Both the position numbers and the translations under genes were made by a program. From NCBI GenBank assembly GCA_002716585.1, contig PBBL01000087.1, positions 1 to 64,000 on the forward strand: 64,000 nucleotides of DNA, read 5' to 3'. The notes beneath the pieces were generated by a model. That model ran no database searches and had not been told where the DNA came from. It worked only from the letters and a program-made list of their open reading frames with translations. This document shows, piece after piece, positions 34,685-42,795 of the stretch (the stretch's first letter is position 1; every line of letters starts with the position of its first letter). This stretch comes from Myxococcales bacterium (GTDB lineage: Bacteria; Myxococcota_A; Bradymonadia; Bradymonadales; GCA-2716585).

Positions 34685-36711
34685 GAGGTCGCCTCGGGGT
34701 CAGGGGTGGCTTCGGCGCCCAGGTGGGCGTGAAGGAAGCGCAGTACGTGCTCATACCAGGAGACGATGTTCCTGGGTTTGAGGATCCAGTGGTTCTCGTC
34801 GGGCCAGATGATCAGCTCGGACTCCACCCCGCGCACCTGGAGCGCTTCGAACAGCGCGAGCGCCTCGCCGACCGGGACGCGGTAGTCGAGGTCGCCGTGG
34901 AGGATCATCGCGGGGGTGGTCCAGCCGTCGACGTGGTGCTCCGGGGAGTAGCGGTTGTAGGCCTCGGGGTGGCCGACGGGGTCGAGCCCACCCATGCTCA
35001 GGCGCCACCACGCGGGCAGGTCGGTGACGCCCTGAAACATCGCCATGGAGAAGATGCTGGCGTGGGTGATGAGGCAGCGGAAGCGGTCGGTCTGGGTCCC
35101 GATCCAGTTGGTCATGTAGCCGCCGAAGGAGCCGCCCATGGCGGCGACACGCTCGGCGTCGATGGCGTCGTGGGCCGTCAGGGCGTCGGTGATCGCCATG
35201 AGGTCGTCGAAGCACTGCCCGCCCCAGGTGTTGCCCCAGATCCCCTCGATGAAGTCCTGCCCGGCGCCGGTCGAGCCGCGGGGGTTGGGGAGCGCCATGG
35301 CGTAGCCCTGGGAGGCGCCGACGAGGGAGTTCCAGCGCCAGTGCCACCCGTCGCCCCACTGCCCCATGGGGCCACCGTGGATCCAGAGGACCATCGGCGC
35401 GGGCGCCGTGACGTGTCGCGGGCGCACGAGGAAGCTCTGGCAGGCGACGCCGTCGGTGGAGGGGGTCATCGTGTACTCGATGTGGGCGATCGACTCGCCC
35501 TCCTCGGGCGAGAAGCCGCTCAGCGACGCGAGCAGCTCGGGCTGTTGCCCCTCGGCGAGCGGGACGGTGAAGGGCTCGGGCGGGTGGGTGATGCGGCTGC
35601 GGACGCCCACGAGGCGCGCGCCGTCCGGGGCGCTGATGAGGTGCGCGTGGGTCCCGCCCGCGTCGGGGTGGGTGACGCGGGTCCGCGCCCCGGTGGCGAC
35701 GTCCACGGCGTAGGCCGGGACGTACCCGAGGTCGTCGGCGGTGATCAGGAGCTGCGAGCCGTCGGGCGTCCACCCCCAGACGGTCGGCCACCGATCCCAG
35801 TCGCGGGCGACGAAGCGCCCCTCGCCGGAGTCAACATCGACGAGCCAGAGGCGGTTGGCGCCGACCGCCTCGGCGGAGCGGACGTTGTGGATGGTGGCGA
35901 CGGTGCGGCCGTCGGGCGAGACGCGCGGGGAGGCGACGCTGGCGCCGGGCTCGGCGAGCGGGATGGTGCGGGCGTCGCCCGAGGCGGTGTCGATGAGGCG
36001 GAGGTGGCCCGAGGGGATCCGGTCGGGCGCCTGGATCCTGGCGGCGACGGCGACCATCGACCCGTCAGGGCTCAGGTCCCAGGAGGTGTAGCGGTACGCG
36101 CGGTCGGGGTCGGGGGTGAGGTCCGTGCGCCCCTCCCCGGCCTGGTCGGTGGCGATGAGGTGGGGGGCGGCCTCGGGGATCCAGTGGTCCCAGCGCCTCA
36201 CAGGCATGGTCGTGTAGCGCCGGGCGGAGGGGCCGTGCTTGCGGCGGTCCTCGGCGGCGTCGCGCTGCTCGTCGAGGGCGACCCCGGGGAGCAGGTTGGC
36301 CATGAACACGAGCCGATCCCCGCGGGAGGCGAACTGGAACGAGGTGACCCCCAGCGGCTCATCGGTGAGGGGGGTGGGCTCACCGTGGGCGGGCAGGATC
36401 CAGACCTGCTTTCGCTTGTCGTGACCCTCGCCGGGCTTGCCCTCGGAGGTGGGGCGGTTGCTGAGGAAGCCGAGCGCCCCGTCGGCCCGGAAGGCGGGGG
36501 CGGAGTCGCTCCATCGGCCGCGGGTCAAGCGCGAGGGCGAGGAGCCGTCGAGGTGGACCGCCCACAGGTCGGAGACGAAGCGGCCCCCCTCGGGGTCGAG
36601 CCGTTGGACCTCGACGGCGAGCCAGGCGCCGCAGGGTGAGAGCGCGACCGCCCCGACCCTCGCGAGGGAGAGGAGGCGCTGGGCGTCGAGGCCAGGTGGG
36701 GCGTCGTGCAT
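34681..36711 (-). CDS. Prolyl-oligopeptidase-family (S9) serine peptidase
   Basis: A 676-residue peptidase: an N-terminal beta-propeller (WD40-like PD40 repeats such as SPDGRTVATIH and TPDGSQLLIT, about 15-385) guards a C-terminal alpha/beta hydrolase. The catalytic residues read clearly: Ser528 in GGSFGGYM, Asp609 in GDLDYRVP and His641 in DENHWI, the acylaminoacyl-peptidase/DPP-like S9C pattern. There is no signal peptide, so it is probably cytoplasmic and handles small peptides. The gene ends with an ATGA overlap into srkA. A gap of about 620 bases without an evident gene lies upstream. Confidence 0.92.
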   Translation of the reverse strand: MHDAPPGLDAQRLLSLARVGAVALSPCGAWLAVEVQRLDPEGGRFVSDLWAVHLDGSSPSRLTRGRWSDSAPAFRADGALGFLSNRPTSEGKPGEGHDKRKQVWILPAHGEPTPLTDEPLGVTSFQFASRGDRLVFMANLLPGVALDEQRDAAEDRRKHGPSARRYTTMPVRRWDHWIPEAAPHLIATDQAGEGRTDLTPDPDRAYRYTSWDLSPDGSMVAVAARIQAPDRIPSGHLRLIDTASGDARTIPLAEPGASVASPRVSPDGRTVATIHNVRSAEAVGANRLWLVDVDSGEGRFVARDWDRWPTVWGWTPDGSQLLITADDLGYVPAYAVDVATGARTRVTHPDAGGTHAHLISAPDGARLVGVRSRITHPPEPFTVPLAEGQQPELLASLSGFSPEEGESIAHIEYTMTPSTDGVACQSFLVRPRHVTAPAPMVLWIHGGPMGQWGDGWHWRWNSLVGASQGYAMALPNPRGSTGAGQDFIEGIWGNTWGGQCFDDLMAITDALTAHDAIDAERVAAMGGSFGGYMTNWIGTQTDRFRCLITHASIFSMAMFQGVTDLPAWWRLSMGGLDPVGHPEAYNRYSPEHHVDGWTTPAMILHGDLDYRVPVGEALALFEALQVRGVESELIIWPDENHWILKPRNIVSWYEHVLRFLHAHLGAEATPDPEATS

Positions 36712-37332
36712 GGCGTGTGTCCTGCGTCAGGGGCTCGCGCCTCAGCGTGAGCCCGGGTCAAGGCCACAACCTAACCGACCGGGTCGGGTTTGAGAAGCAC
36801 CCGCGTCGTGTGCGTCGTGGGTTTGGAGGAGGAGGGGTTCAGGCCTGGCTGGATCGGCGTCCATGCCGATCGACAGCCACCAGGCCCGAGAGGCTAGCGT
36901 CCCTGCCAGCCCAGGGACCGTTGGAGCGGCGGCTCCAGCGGTAACCTGGTGTGTGCAGGTCATCAGGTTCACTGTGGAGGGGTCATCTATGGCAGATCAA
37001 GCCACAATGACCGCACAATCCACATATGGGTTCAGGCACAGGCACAGACGAACCTCACCCGGTGGGCAGGTTCAGGGCGTGTGTTGTGCTCAAGGAGCCC
37101 GGGAACGCCTTTTGACGTGGCCAAGGATGGTCGAGATGGGCGGTGAGGTCAACCCCTCATCGATGAGGGAGGCGCGAGGGCGGAGCTGCTCATGGTTTCT
37201 GGTTGAAGTGTCAGGTCTTGTCGCGGTTGAGATCCAGGTTGTTCTTGTTTGCCTGGTCATCGTGACTTTATCACTCTGCCAGGTGTTCAGGGCGGCTTGG
37301 GCGTCGGGATCGATCGGAGCAGGCTTGGGAGG
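36712..37332. other. Intergenic stretch, about 620 bases, no supported gene
   Basis: Only weak open frames are present (one of 207 codons at 36863-37486 overlaps the next gene and has unlikely composition). Two short hairpins are visible: CCCTG/CAGGG near 36901-36916 and TGGAGC/GCTCCA at 36922-36937. GTGGAGGGGTCATCTATG near 36975-36991 looks like a ribosome site with a start codon, but the frame behind it does not look protein-like. Base composition is less GC-biased than the flanks, so a small RNA or an unannotated regulatory leader is conceivable. Confidence 0.5.
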
Positions 37333-37950
37333 TCATGGGGTGTGGGGATCTGTGTCGGTGGGTTCGCAGGGGCAGGGGGGGAATGAGGACTCGACGCCGC
37401 TCTGGATGACGTGTGCGATGGGGTCGGGCAGCGTGCGGCTCCCGTCGGGGCTGACCTTGCAGTTGAAGGCGGATCGCCAGGTGTAGCGCCGCTCGCAGGC
37501 GTCGACCTTCTCAATGGAGAGGCCGTAGCCCTCGCCGTCGACGTAGCCCACGCGGGCGGTGGCTTCGTCGAAGGTGAGCCCGGCGAGCCGGGCGACCTGC
37601 TGATGGCCGGTCCCGAGGTAGCTCGGGCTGATGGGCTCGACGGACTGCCCGGCGAGCGTGCTCCGGGCCTCGGAGGGGAGGTCGCCCTGGCCGCGGGAGG
37701 CGGCGCAGTGGACGTCGCCGCCTTCGGAGGCGACGCAGTAGAAGCGGGTCCCCTCGGGGGCGCGCTCGATGTTCTCGCGGGATTCGGTGGTGATCCGGGC
37801 GGAGGCGAGCGGCCAGGCGGGGTCTGGATCCTCTTGCGGCTCGGGCGGCGCATGGGCGAGCGGAGAGGCCCCGGGCGGGAGGTTCGAGCGGCGGGTGAGG
37901 AGCGCCTGGTGAAGCGAGAGGCCCTCGTCGGTGGGGTTGTGTTGGGTCAT
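37333..37950 (-). CDS. Hypothetical protein
   Basis: A 205-residue protein, no signal peptide. The first 55 residues are Pro/Ala/Glu-rich and look disordered. The rest is mixed alpha/beta with four Cys, including CERRYTWRSAFNC and the C-terminal CPCEP, and mentions no recognised motif. It reads away from the next gene across a short region that holds a 7-base dyad. Codon usage is coherent with neighbours and the antisense frames are not better, so I accept it as coding. Confidence 0.55.
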   Translation of the reverse strand: MTQHNPTDEGLSLHQALLTRRSNLPPGASPLAHAPPEPQEDPDPAWPLASARITTESRENIERAPEGTRFYCVASEGGDVHCAASRGQGDLPSEARSTLAGQSVEPISPSYLGTGHQQVARLAGLTFDEATARVGYVDGEGYGLSIEKVDACERRYTWRSAFNCKVSPDGSRTLPDPIAHVIQSGVESSFPPCPCEPTDTDPHTP

Positions 37951-37968
37951 GGTGTGGTCCGATGTTGT

Positions 37969-37989
37969 TCAACCGATCTGAACGGTTGA
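37969..37989. promoter_or_regulatory. Dyad operator candidate with overlapping -35 box
   Basis: A perfect 7-base inverted repeat TCAACCG / CGGTTGA spaced by seven bases lies in the divergent region between the two orphan genes. A TTGACA box at 37986-37991 overlaps its right arm, and TCTGAAC occurs at 37978-37984 and 37994-38000, 16 bases apart. Together they look like a promoter with a repressor or activator site. Confidence 0.4.
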
Positions 37990-38085
37990 CACGTCTGAAC
38001 AAATGATGCGACACTGTGAGGCGAAGGTCAAGGCCTTTGTGGGCCATGGAACACAACGTAGGGCGACGAGCGGCAGGGAGGGGTT

Positions 38086-38772
38086 ATGTCTGCGCTTGAG
38101 AATCGACTGTTGCGAGGGCTGGAGGCGCTGACGAAGGGTGATCTGGAGTCGGCGCGCAGCCGCCTCGACGAGGTGGCGAACCTGCCGGGGGAGTCGCGGC
38201 CAGTGCCGGGGCTGGCGCCGGAGGTGGAGGCGCGCTTCTTTGAGCTGTTGAGCGGGATCGAGACCTCCTCCGACGAGGATCCCTACGAGTCCTCAATGGA
38301 CTTGACGGACGACGGCTGGGAGGACGACGCGTTGGAGCCGGAGGTGCTGTCGGGCGAGGGGTCGTGCGGCTGCCAGGCGCTCCGGGTGACCGCGCTGGGG
38401 GAGCCGGAGGTGGACACCGTCAGCGACGTCACCAGCTACGAGGATCCCGAGACGGGCTCCTTCGTCGAGGTCCGCCGGGACGCGGTGCACACCCGCGAGC
38501 AGGTGCTGGAGACGTCGGCGCTGGACGCCCCCACGGTGGTGGACACCATCACGACGGCGGAGGTCACGACGACCTCGGTGGTCTTCGAGGGGGACGCGGA
38601 GCTTCCGGACGAGGTGCAGGAGGCGCTGGGGTGGAGCCCGGATGAGGATCGGGAGTGGGACGAGTGCCACGTGGAGGAGGTGCGGGTGCTGCGCACGACC
38701 TTGATCTACCGCGGCGACTCGGAGCAGGCGGCGCTCCCGGCGCCCGACGCGTGCTCTTGTGAGCACCCGTGA
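38086..38772 (+). CDS. Hypothetical acidic protein
   Basis: A 228-residue cytoplasmic-looking protein, very acidic, no signal or membrane segments. An N-terminal helical segment (LENRLLRGLEALTKGDLESA) resembles half a TPR. Then an acidic stretch precedes a beta-rich region with CGCQ at about 93-96 and repeated Val/Thr/Asp strands, ending in a Cys-containing tail (CSCEHP). No family recognised. AGGGAGGGG precedes the ATG. A TTGACA box and a dyad lie about 100 bases upstream. Confidence 0.6.
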   Translation: MSALENRLLRGLEALTKGDLESARSRLDEVANLPGESRPVPGLAPEVEARFFELLSGIETSSDEDPYESSMDLTDDGWEDDALEPEVLSGEGSCGCQALRVTALGEPEVDTVSDVTSYEDPETGSFVEVRRDAVHTREQVLETSALDAPTVVDTITTAEVTTTSVVFEGDAELPDEVQEALGWSPDEDREWDECHVEEVRVLRTTLIYRGDSEQAALPAPDACSCEHP

Positions 38773-38898
38773 CGCGAGGCGCTCGGGTGACGCCCATCTG
38801 GCGATGAGAAATTGGTTGGGCGACGTTTGGGGTTATGCTCGCTAGCTGACAATGTGATGCGTGCCCAGGGAGGGCGCGGCGGACGCAAGGAGGCGGCG

Positions 38899-41346
38899 AT
38901 GAGAGCAGGGTTCACGATCTGGGTTGTGGCTGTGTTGGTGAGCGTGGGGTGCTCCTCGGGGGGGGCGCCCGCGGAGAACGCTCAAGAGGACAAGGGCAAG
39001 CTGACCAGCAACAGCAGCGCGGTCCAGGCGGCCGCGCCGGAGCCCGAGCCAGAACCCGAGCCCGAGCCCGACCCGGTGGAGGAGCTCAAGCGCGCCGCGC
39101 GCCTGCGTTACCCGCTCTCCCGGCTCGCCCACTTCGCCGAGCTGAGCCGTGACGGCAGCATGTGGGTTGATATGGGCGCCGTCGGCGCCCGCAAGCACAC
39201 CAACGGGGGCTGGCGCGCCGGGTGGAGCCCGGAGATCCGCAAGGAGGGCGCTGAGCGCTACATCGAGGTCGACTCCAAGACCGCGCGCTTCTTCTTCAAC
39301 CAGACCCAGGGTGGGTTCGATCGCCTCGTCGTTCGGATGAAGGCGCCGCGCAAGTCGAACAAGGTCGGCGTCTACCTCAACGACGAAGGGCTCGGCGAGA
39401 TCGAGATCGACAGCGACTGGAGCGAGTACGTCATCGAGGTCCCGGCGAAGTACACGCGCGACGGCGAGAACCAGCTGATGATGCGCTTCAAGAGCTCGGC
39501 GACGGTCGATGGGCGCAAGCAGCGCGCTCACGTCAGCGGCGTCGCGGTGCTGCGCCCGGGGGCGGAGGTCAAGGGGCTGCCTCGGCAGATCGTCACCCGC
39601 AAGGTGCAGATGGGCGACGCGATGCGCGAGGTGGTCGCGGCGAGCACGCCCCAGACGATGACCTGGCGCGTTCAGCTCCCGGAGCATGCGCCGAAGCTGG
39701 CGTTGACCTACGGCGCGGCCCACCCCGGCGCCGCGGTGACCGTCTCGATGATGGCCGACGGTCGCCAGGCGGAGGTGCTCCTGGAGGAGCGCGTCGCGGA
39801 CGACGGCGCCGGGCGGTGGCACGGCCGGGTCGTGGATCTCGGGGCGTGGGCCGGTGAGGTGGTCGAGCTGTCCGTGAAGGCGGGCGGGGAGTTCGAGGTC
39901 GGCAAGCAGCTGCTCGGCTGGGAGGCGGCGCTGTACGCCCCGGACAAGGAGGACGAGGCGATCGCGCCCACCGAGCCGAAGCGGCCCCCCAAGAACCTGC
40001 TGGTCTACCTGATCGACACGCTGCGCTACGACAAGCTGGGCGTCTACAACCCTGAAAGCTCAGTGCCGACGCCGAACCTGGACGCGTTCGCGCGCGACGC
40101 CTCGCTGTTCGACGCCGCCTACGACGCCGAGAACTGGACCAAGCCCTCCACCGCCACCATCCTCACCGGCCTCTACCCGGACACCCACCAGACCAAGGAC
40201 GGCTCAAGCAAGCTGCCGGTGCGGGTGACCATGATCAGCGAGCACCTCCGCCAGGAGGGCTTTCGGACCGGCTCGTTCATCGCCAACGGGTACGTGTCGG
40301 AGAAGTTCGGCTTCAACCAGGGGTGGAACTACTACACCAACTACATCCGGGAGTCGAAGCGCACCGACGCCGAGAAGCTGGTCGATGACGCCCTACGCTT
40401 CATCGACCGCAACGAGGACGACCGCTGGTTCGTCTACATGCACACCATCGACCCCCACGTCCCCTACTCCGCCCCCGGTCCCTGGAAGACCAAGCACTGG
40501 CACGGTGGGAAGTACCGGGGTCGGATCCGCCCCCAGAGCACCGGCAACCAGCTCGGCGAGATCAAGTCCAGCCCCGAGAAGACGAGCGCCATCGACCGTC
40601 AGTACCTCGAAGCCCTCTACGACGGCGAGGTCGCCTACAACGACCACGAGTTCGGGCGGCTGGTGGCCTCGCTCAAGGAGCGGGGGGTCTACGACGACAC
40701 CCTCATCGTGGTGCTCGTCGATCACGGCGAGGAGTTCTGGGACCACGGCTCGGTGGGGCACGGGCACAGCCTCTACGACGAGATGGTGCATAGCCCGCTG
40801 TTCGTCCGCTACCCGGCCCGGTTCGCCCGAGGGCGGCGCCTGCCGCACGTCGTGAGCACCGCCGACGTGGTGCCCACCATCCTGGAGACGCTGCGGGTCA
40901 AGGCGCTGGAGGGGGTCGAGGGGGTCAGCCTCACGGACGTGCTCGACGGCGCCAGCGTGCCGCGCCCGCGGGTCGCGCTGTCGGACTTCATGTACCGCCG
41001 CAAGGCGCTGCGCGCGGGCCGCTACCACTGGCAGACCAACGGCATGGACGGCAAGCTCTACGACATGGCCACCGACCGCCGTCAGAAGAACGACCTGGTC
41101 AAGACCCACCCGATCGCGCTCGCCTACATCCGGGGGCTGTTCGGGATGTTCCTCGGCGCGGGGGACAAGACGCAGTGGTGGGTGAACACCGACAAGCGCT
41201 CCAACGCCGCCATCGACGCCGACTTTGCTGAGATCGACCCCGCGCTCCAGGAGCAGCTGGAGGCGATGGGCTACGTTGAGGGCGCCACCGGCGAGCACTC
41301 CCCGACCGAAGACAAGAAGATGATGGAGGAGGAGGACGAGCAGTAG
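38899..41346 (+). CDS. Sulfatase-superfamily lipoprotein with Thr at the nucleophile position
   Basis: An 815-residue lipoprotein (lipobox SVGC) from ATG 38899, which has AAGGAGG upstream. After a Glu/Pro linker (about 45-60), residues 70-360 form a beta-rich jelly-roll-like module. The alkaline-phosphatase-superfamily catalytic domain covers about 365-700: metal-binding LIDTLRYD (Asp373, Asp378), ATILTGLYP following the nucleophile motif, and DHGEEFWDHG (Asp608, His609). The canonical CxPSR formylglycine motif reads TKPST (Thr414), so it is not a classical sulfatase. Thr nucleophiles occur in LTA-synthase- and phosphonoacetate-hydrolase-like members, so a phosphoryl transferase or phosphodiesterase is an equal reading. 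Confidence 0.82.
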   Translation: MRAGFTIWVVAVLVSVGCSSGGAPAENAQEDKGKLTSNSSAVQAAAPEPEPEPEPEPDPVEELKRAARLRYPLSRLAHFAELSRDGSMWVDMGAVGARKHTNGGWRAGWSPEIRKEGAERYIEVDSKTARFFFNQTQGGFDRLVVRMKAPRKSNKVGVYLNDEGLGEIEIDSDWSEYVIEVPAKYTRDGENQLMMRFKSSATVDGRKQRAHVSGVAVLRPGAEVKGLPRQIVTRKVQMGDAMREVVAASTPQTMTWRVQLPEHAPKLALTYGAAHPGAAVTVSMMADGRQAEVLLEERVADDGAGRWHGRVVDLGAWAGEVVELSVKAGGEFEVGKQLLGWEAALYAPDKEDEAIAPTEPKRPPKNLLVYLIDTLRYDKLGVYNPESSVPTPNLDAFARDASLFDAAYDAENWTKPSTATILTGLYPDTHQTKDGSSKLPVRVTMISEHLRQEGFRTGSFIANGYVSEKFGFNQGWNYYTNYIRESKRTDAEKLVDDALRFIDRNEDDRWFVYMHTIDPHVPYSAPGPWKTKHWHGGKYRGRIRPQSTGNQLGEIKSSPEKTSAIDRQYLEALYDGEVAYNDHEFGRLVASLKERGVYDDTLIVVLVDHGEEFWDHGSVGHGHSLYDEMVHSPLFVRYPARFARGRRLPHVVSTADVVPTILETLRVKALEGVEGVSLTDVLDGASVPRPRVALSDFMYRRKALRAGRYHWQTNGMDGKLYDMATDRRQKNDLVKTHPIALAYIRGLFGMFLGAGDKTQWWVNTDKRSNAAIDADFAEIDPALQEQLEAMGYVEGATGEHSPTEDKKMMEEEDEQ

Positions 41347-41458
41347 CGCGTCCGCCCCAGGCCGCGCAGGCGGTTCTCTCGACAAGGCGCGCCGGGGTGC
41401 TACGCTGAGCGCGTCTTGGTCGTGTGTGTCCGTGCGAATTCAGAGAGCAGGTGGAGCG

Positions 41459-42556
41459 ATGTCGCGCAACAAGAAGTCGAGCCGTTGGGGCGAAGGCCTC
41501 CTGCCGGGCCTGGCGGTCCTGATGGTGCTCCTCGGCGCAGGCCGCGCCGAGGCGATCCTCACCCCGAACGCTCAACATGACTTCTCGGAGCGGATCATGG
41601 ACGTCGCCTCCTGGGCGGTGGACGGGTTCGCGCCGATCGAGGTCCAGGCGCGGCGGCGCACGTCGGTGCGCATGCTCGCGAAGCGCTTCGGCAGCCCCGC
41701 CGACGAGATCCGCCGCCTCAACGGGCTGGGGAAGGGCGACGAGCCCGAGCGCGGGACCATGCTGCTCCTCATCCCCCGGCGCCACCCTCGCCATGAGCGC
41801 CACCACGTCCACCTCGCCCACCTCGGTGAGACCTTCGAGAGCGTCGCCTGGGCCTACAAGGTCTGCGTGGACGACCTCGTGTCGTGGAACTGGCGCGTGG
41901 ACGCGCGGCGCCTCAAGGTCGGCACGGCGCTGCGGATCCATCGGGAGCGTCGCCGCTGCGATCGGCGCAGCGGCCACCTCGACTACTGGACGCGGCTCGG
42001 CTCAGGGCCGGGCTACCGCGTCCGGACCCCGTCGCGGGCCTGGGGCACCAAGACCCTGATACACACGCTCCGGCGCGCCCTGGTGAGCACACACCAGGCG
42101 TACCCGGACGCGCCCCGGTTGCAGGTCGGGGACATCTCACACAACCACGGCGGGCCGATCGCGCGACACCTCTCGCACCGCGTGGGGCGCGACGTGGACG
42201 TCGGCTACTACATCAAGACCCCCATCGGGACGGACGACCACGACATCACCTGGCGCTTTCAGGTCGCCACCCCCGAGACGCTTGAGCCCGAGAAGACCTG
42301 GCACCTCATCAGCGAGCTGCTCCAGTCTGGCAAGATCAAGGTGATCTTGATGGACTACGAGCTGCAAGGGGCGCTCTACCGCTACGCGCTCTCTCAGGGG
42401 GTCTCCGAGCGCCGCCTGCGCTGGATCTTCCAGTACCCCAAGGGGTACGGCACCGGGGGAATGCTACAACACTACCCGGGTCACGCCGATCACTTCCACG
42501 TCCGCGTCAGGTGCCAACCTGATGAAGAAGACGATTGTGAGGAAGATTCGGAGTAG
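41459..42556 (+). CDS. LysM-containing MepA-type murein endopeptidase (M74)
   Basis: A 365-residue exported cell-wall enzyme. The signal peptide ends near GRAEA. Two LysM-like glycan-binding modules lie at about 60-105 and 110-160 (SVRMLAKRFGSPADEIRRLN and ESVAWAYKVCVDDLVSWN), then a C-terminal M74/MepA zinc domain at about 180-350 carries SHRVGRDVDVGYY and the C-terminal HADHFHVRV, the residues that bind zinc in MepA (penicillin-insensitive murein DD/LD-endopeptidase). E. coli MepA has no LysM, so this is an extended form. ATG 41459 has AGGTGGAG upstream; about 110 bases follow the sulfatase-like gene. Confidence 0.85.
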   Translation: MSRNKKSSRWGEGLLPGLAVLMVLLGAGRAEAILTPNAQHDFSERIMDVASWAVDGFAPIEVQARRRTSVRMLAKRFGSPADEIRRLNGLGKGDEPERGTMLLLIPRRHPRHERHHVHLAHLGETFESVAWAYKVCVDDLVSWNWRVDARRLKVGTALRIHRERRRCDRRSGHLDYWTRLGSGPGYRVRTPSRAWGTKTLIHTLRRALVSTHQAYPDAPRLQVGDISHNHGGPIARHLSHRVGRDVDVGYYIKTPIGTDDHDITWRFQVATPETLEPEKTWHLISELLQSGKIKVILMDYELQGALYRYALSQGVSERRLRWIFQYPKGYGTGGMLQHYPGHADHFHVRVRCQPDEEDDCEEDSE

Positions 42557-42795
42557 AGTGAGTAAAAACGGCGGTTGTGTTGAGGAGGGGCGCTTCGGGG
42601 GGGAAGTCGTGGGTGGTTCAATTGAAAGGCCTCCCAGGGTGAATGTCAACCCCACGCCCTTGATTTCCTCTCGCGCTCCAACTGACCACCTCCTGAATCC
42701 ACACCCATGAAGCGCTCGCCCTCGGGGTTGCGTCCATCCAGAGCGGTCTTATCCTCTGCCTCCCCGTGTGGCTCACGGAGGCAGGAGCGCGGACC

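Noticed and set aside
34723-36639. 638-codon plus-strand frame opposite the S9 peptidase
   Set aside because: It is the shadow of a gene with an intact Ser/Asp/His triad; its sequence is repetitive Gly/Val/Asp/Ala.
36863-37486. 207-codon plus-strand frame in the 620-base gap
   Set aside because: Runs into the convergent hypothetical gene, has a poor start and mixed composition; not called, but noted as an RNA candidate region.
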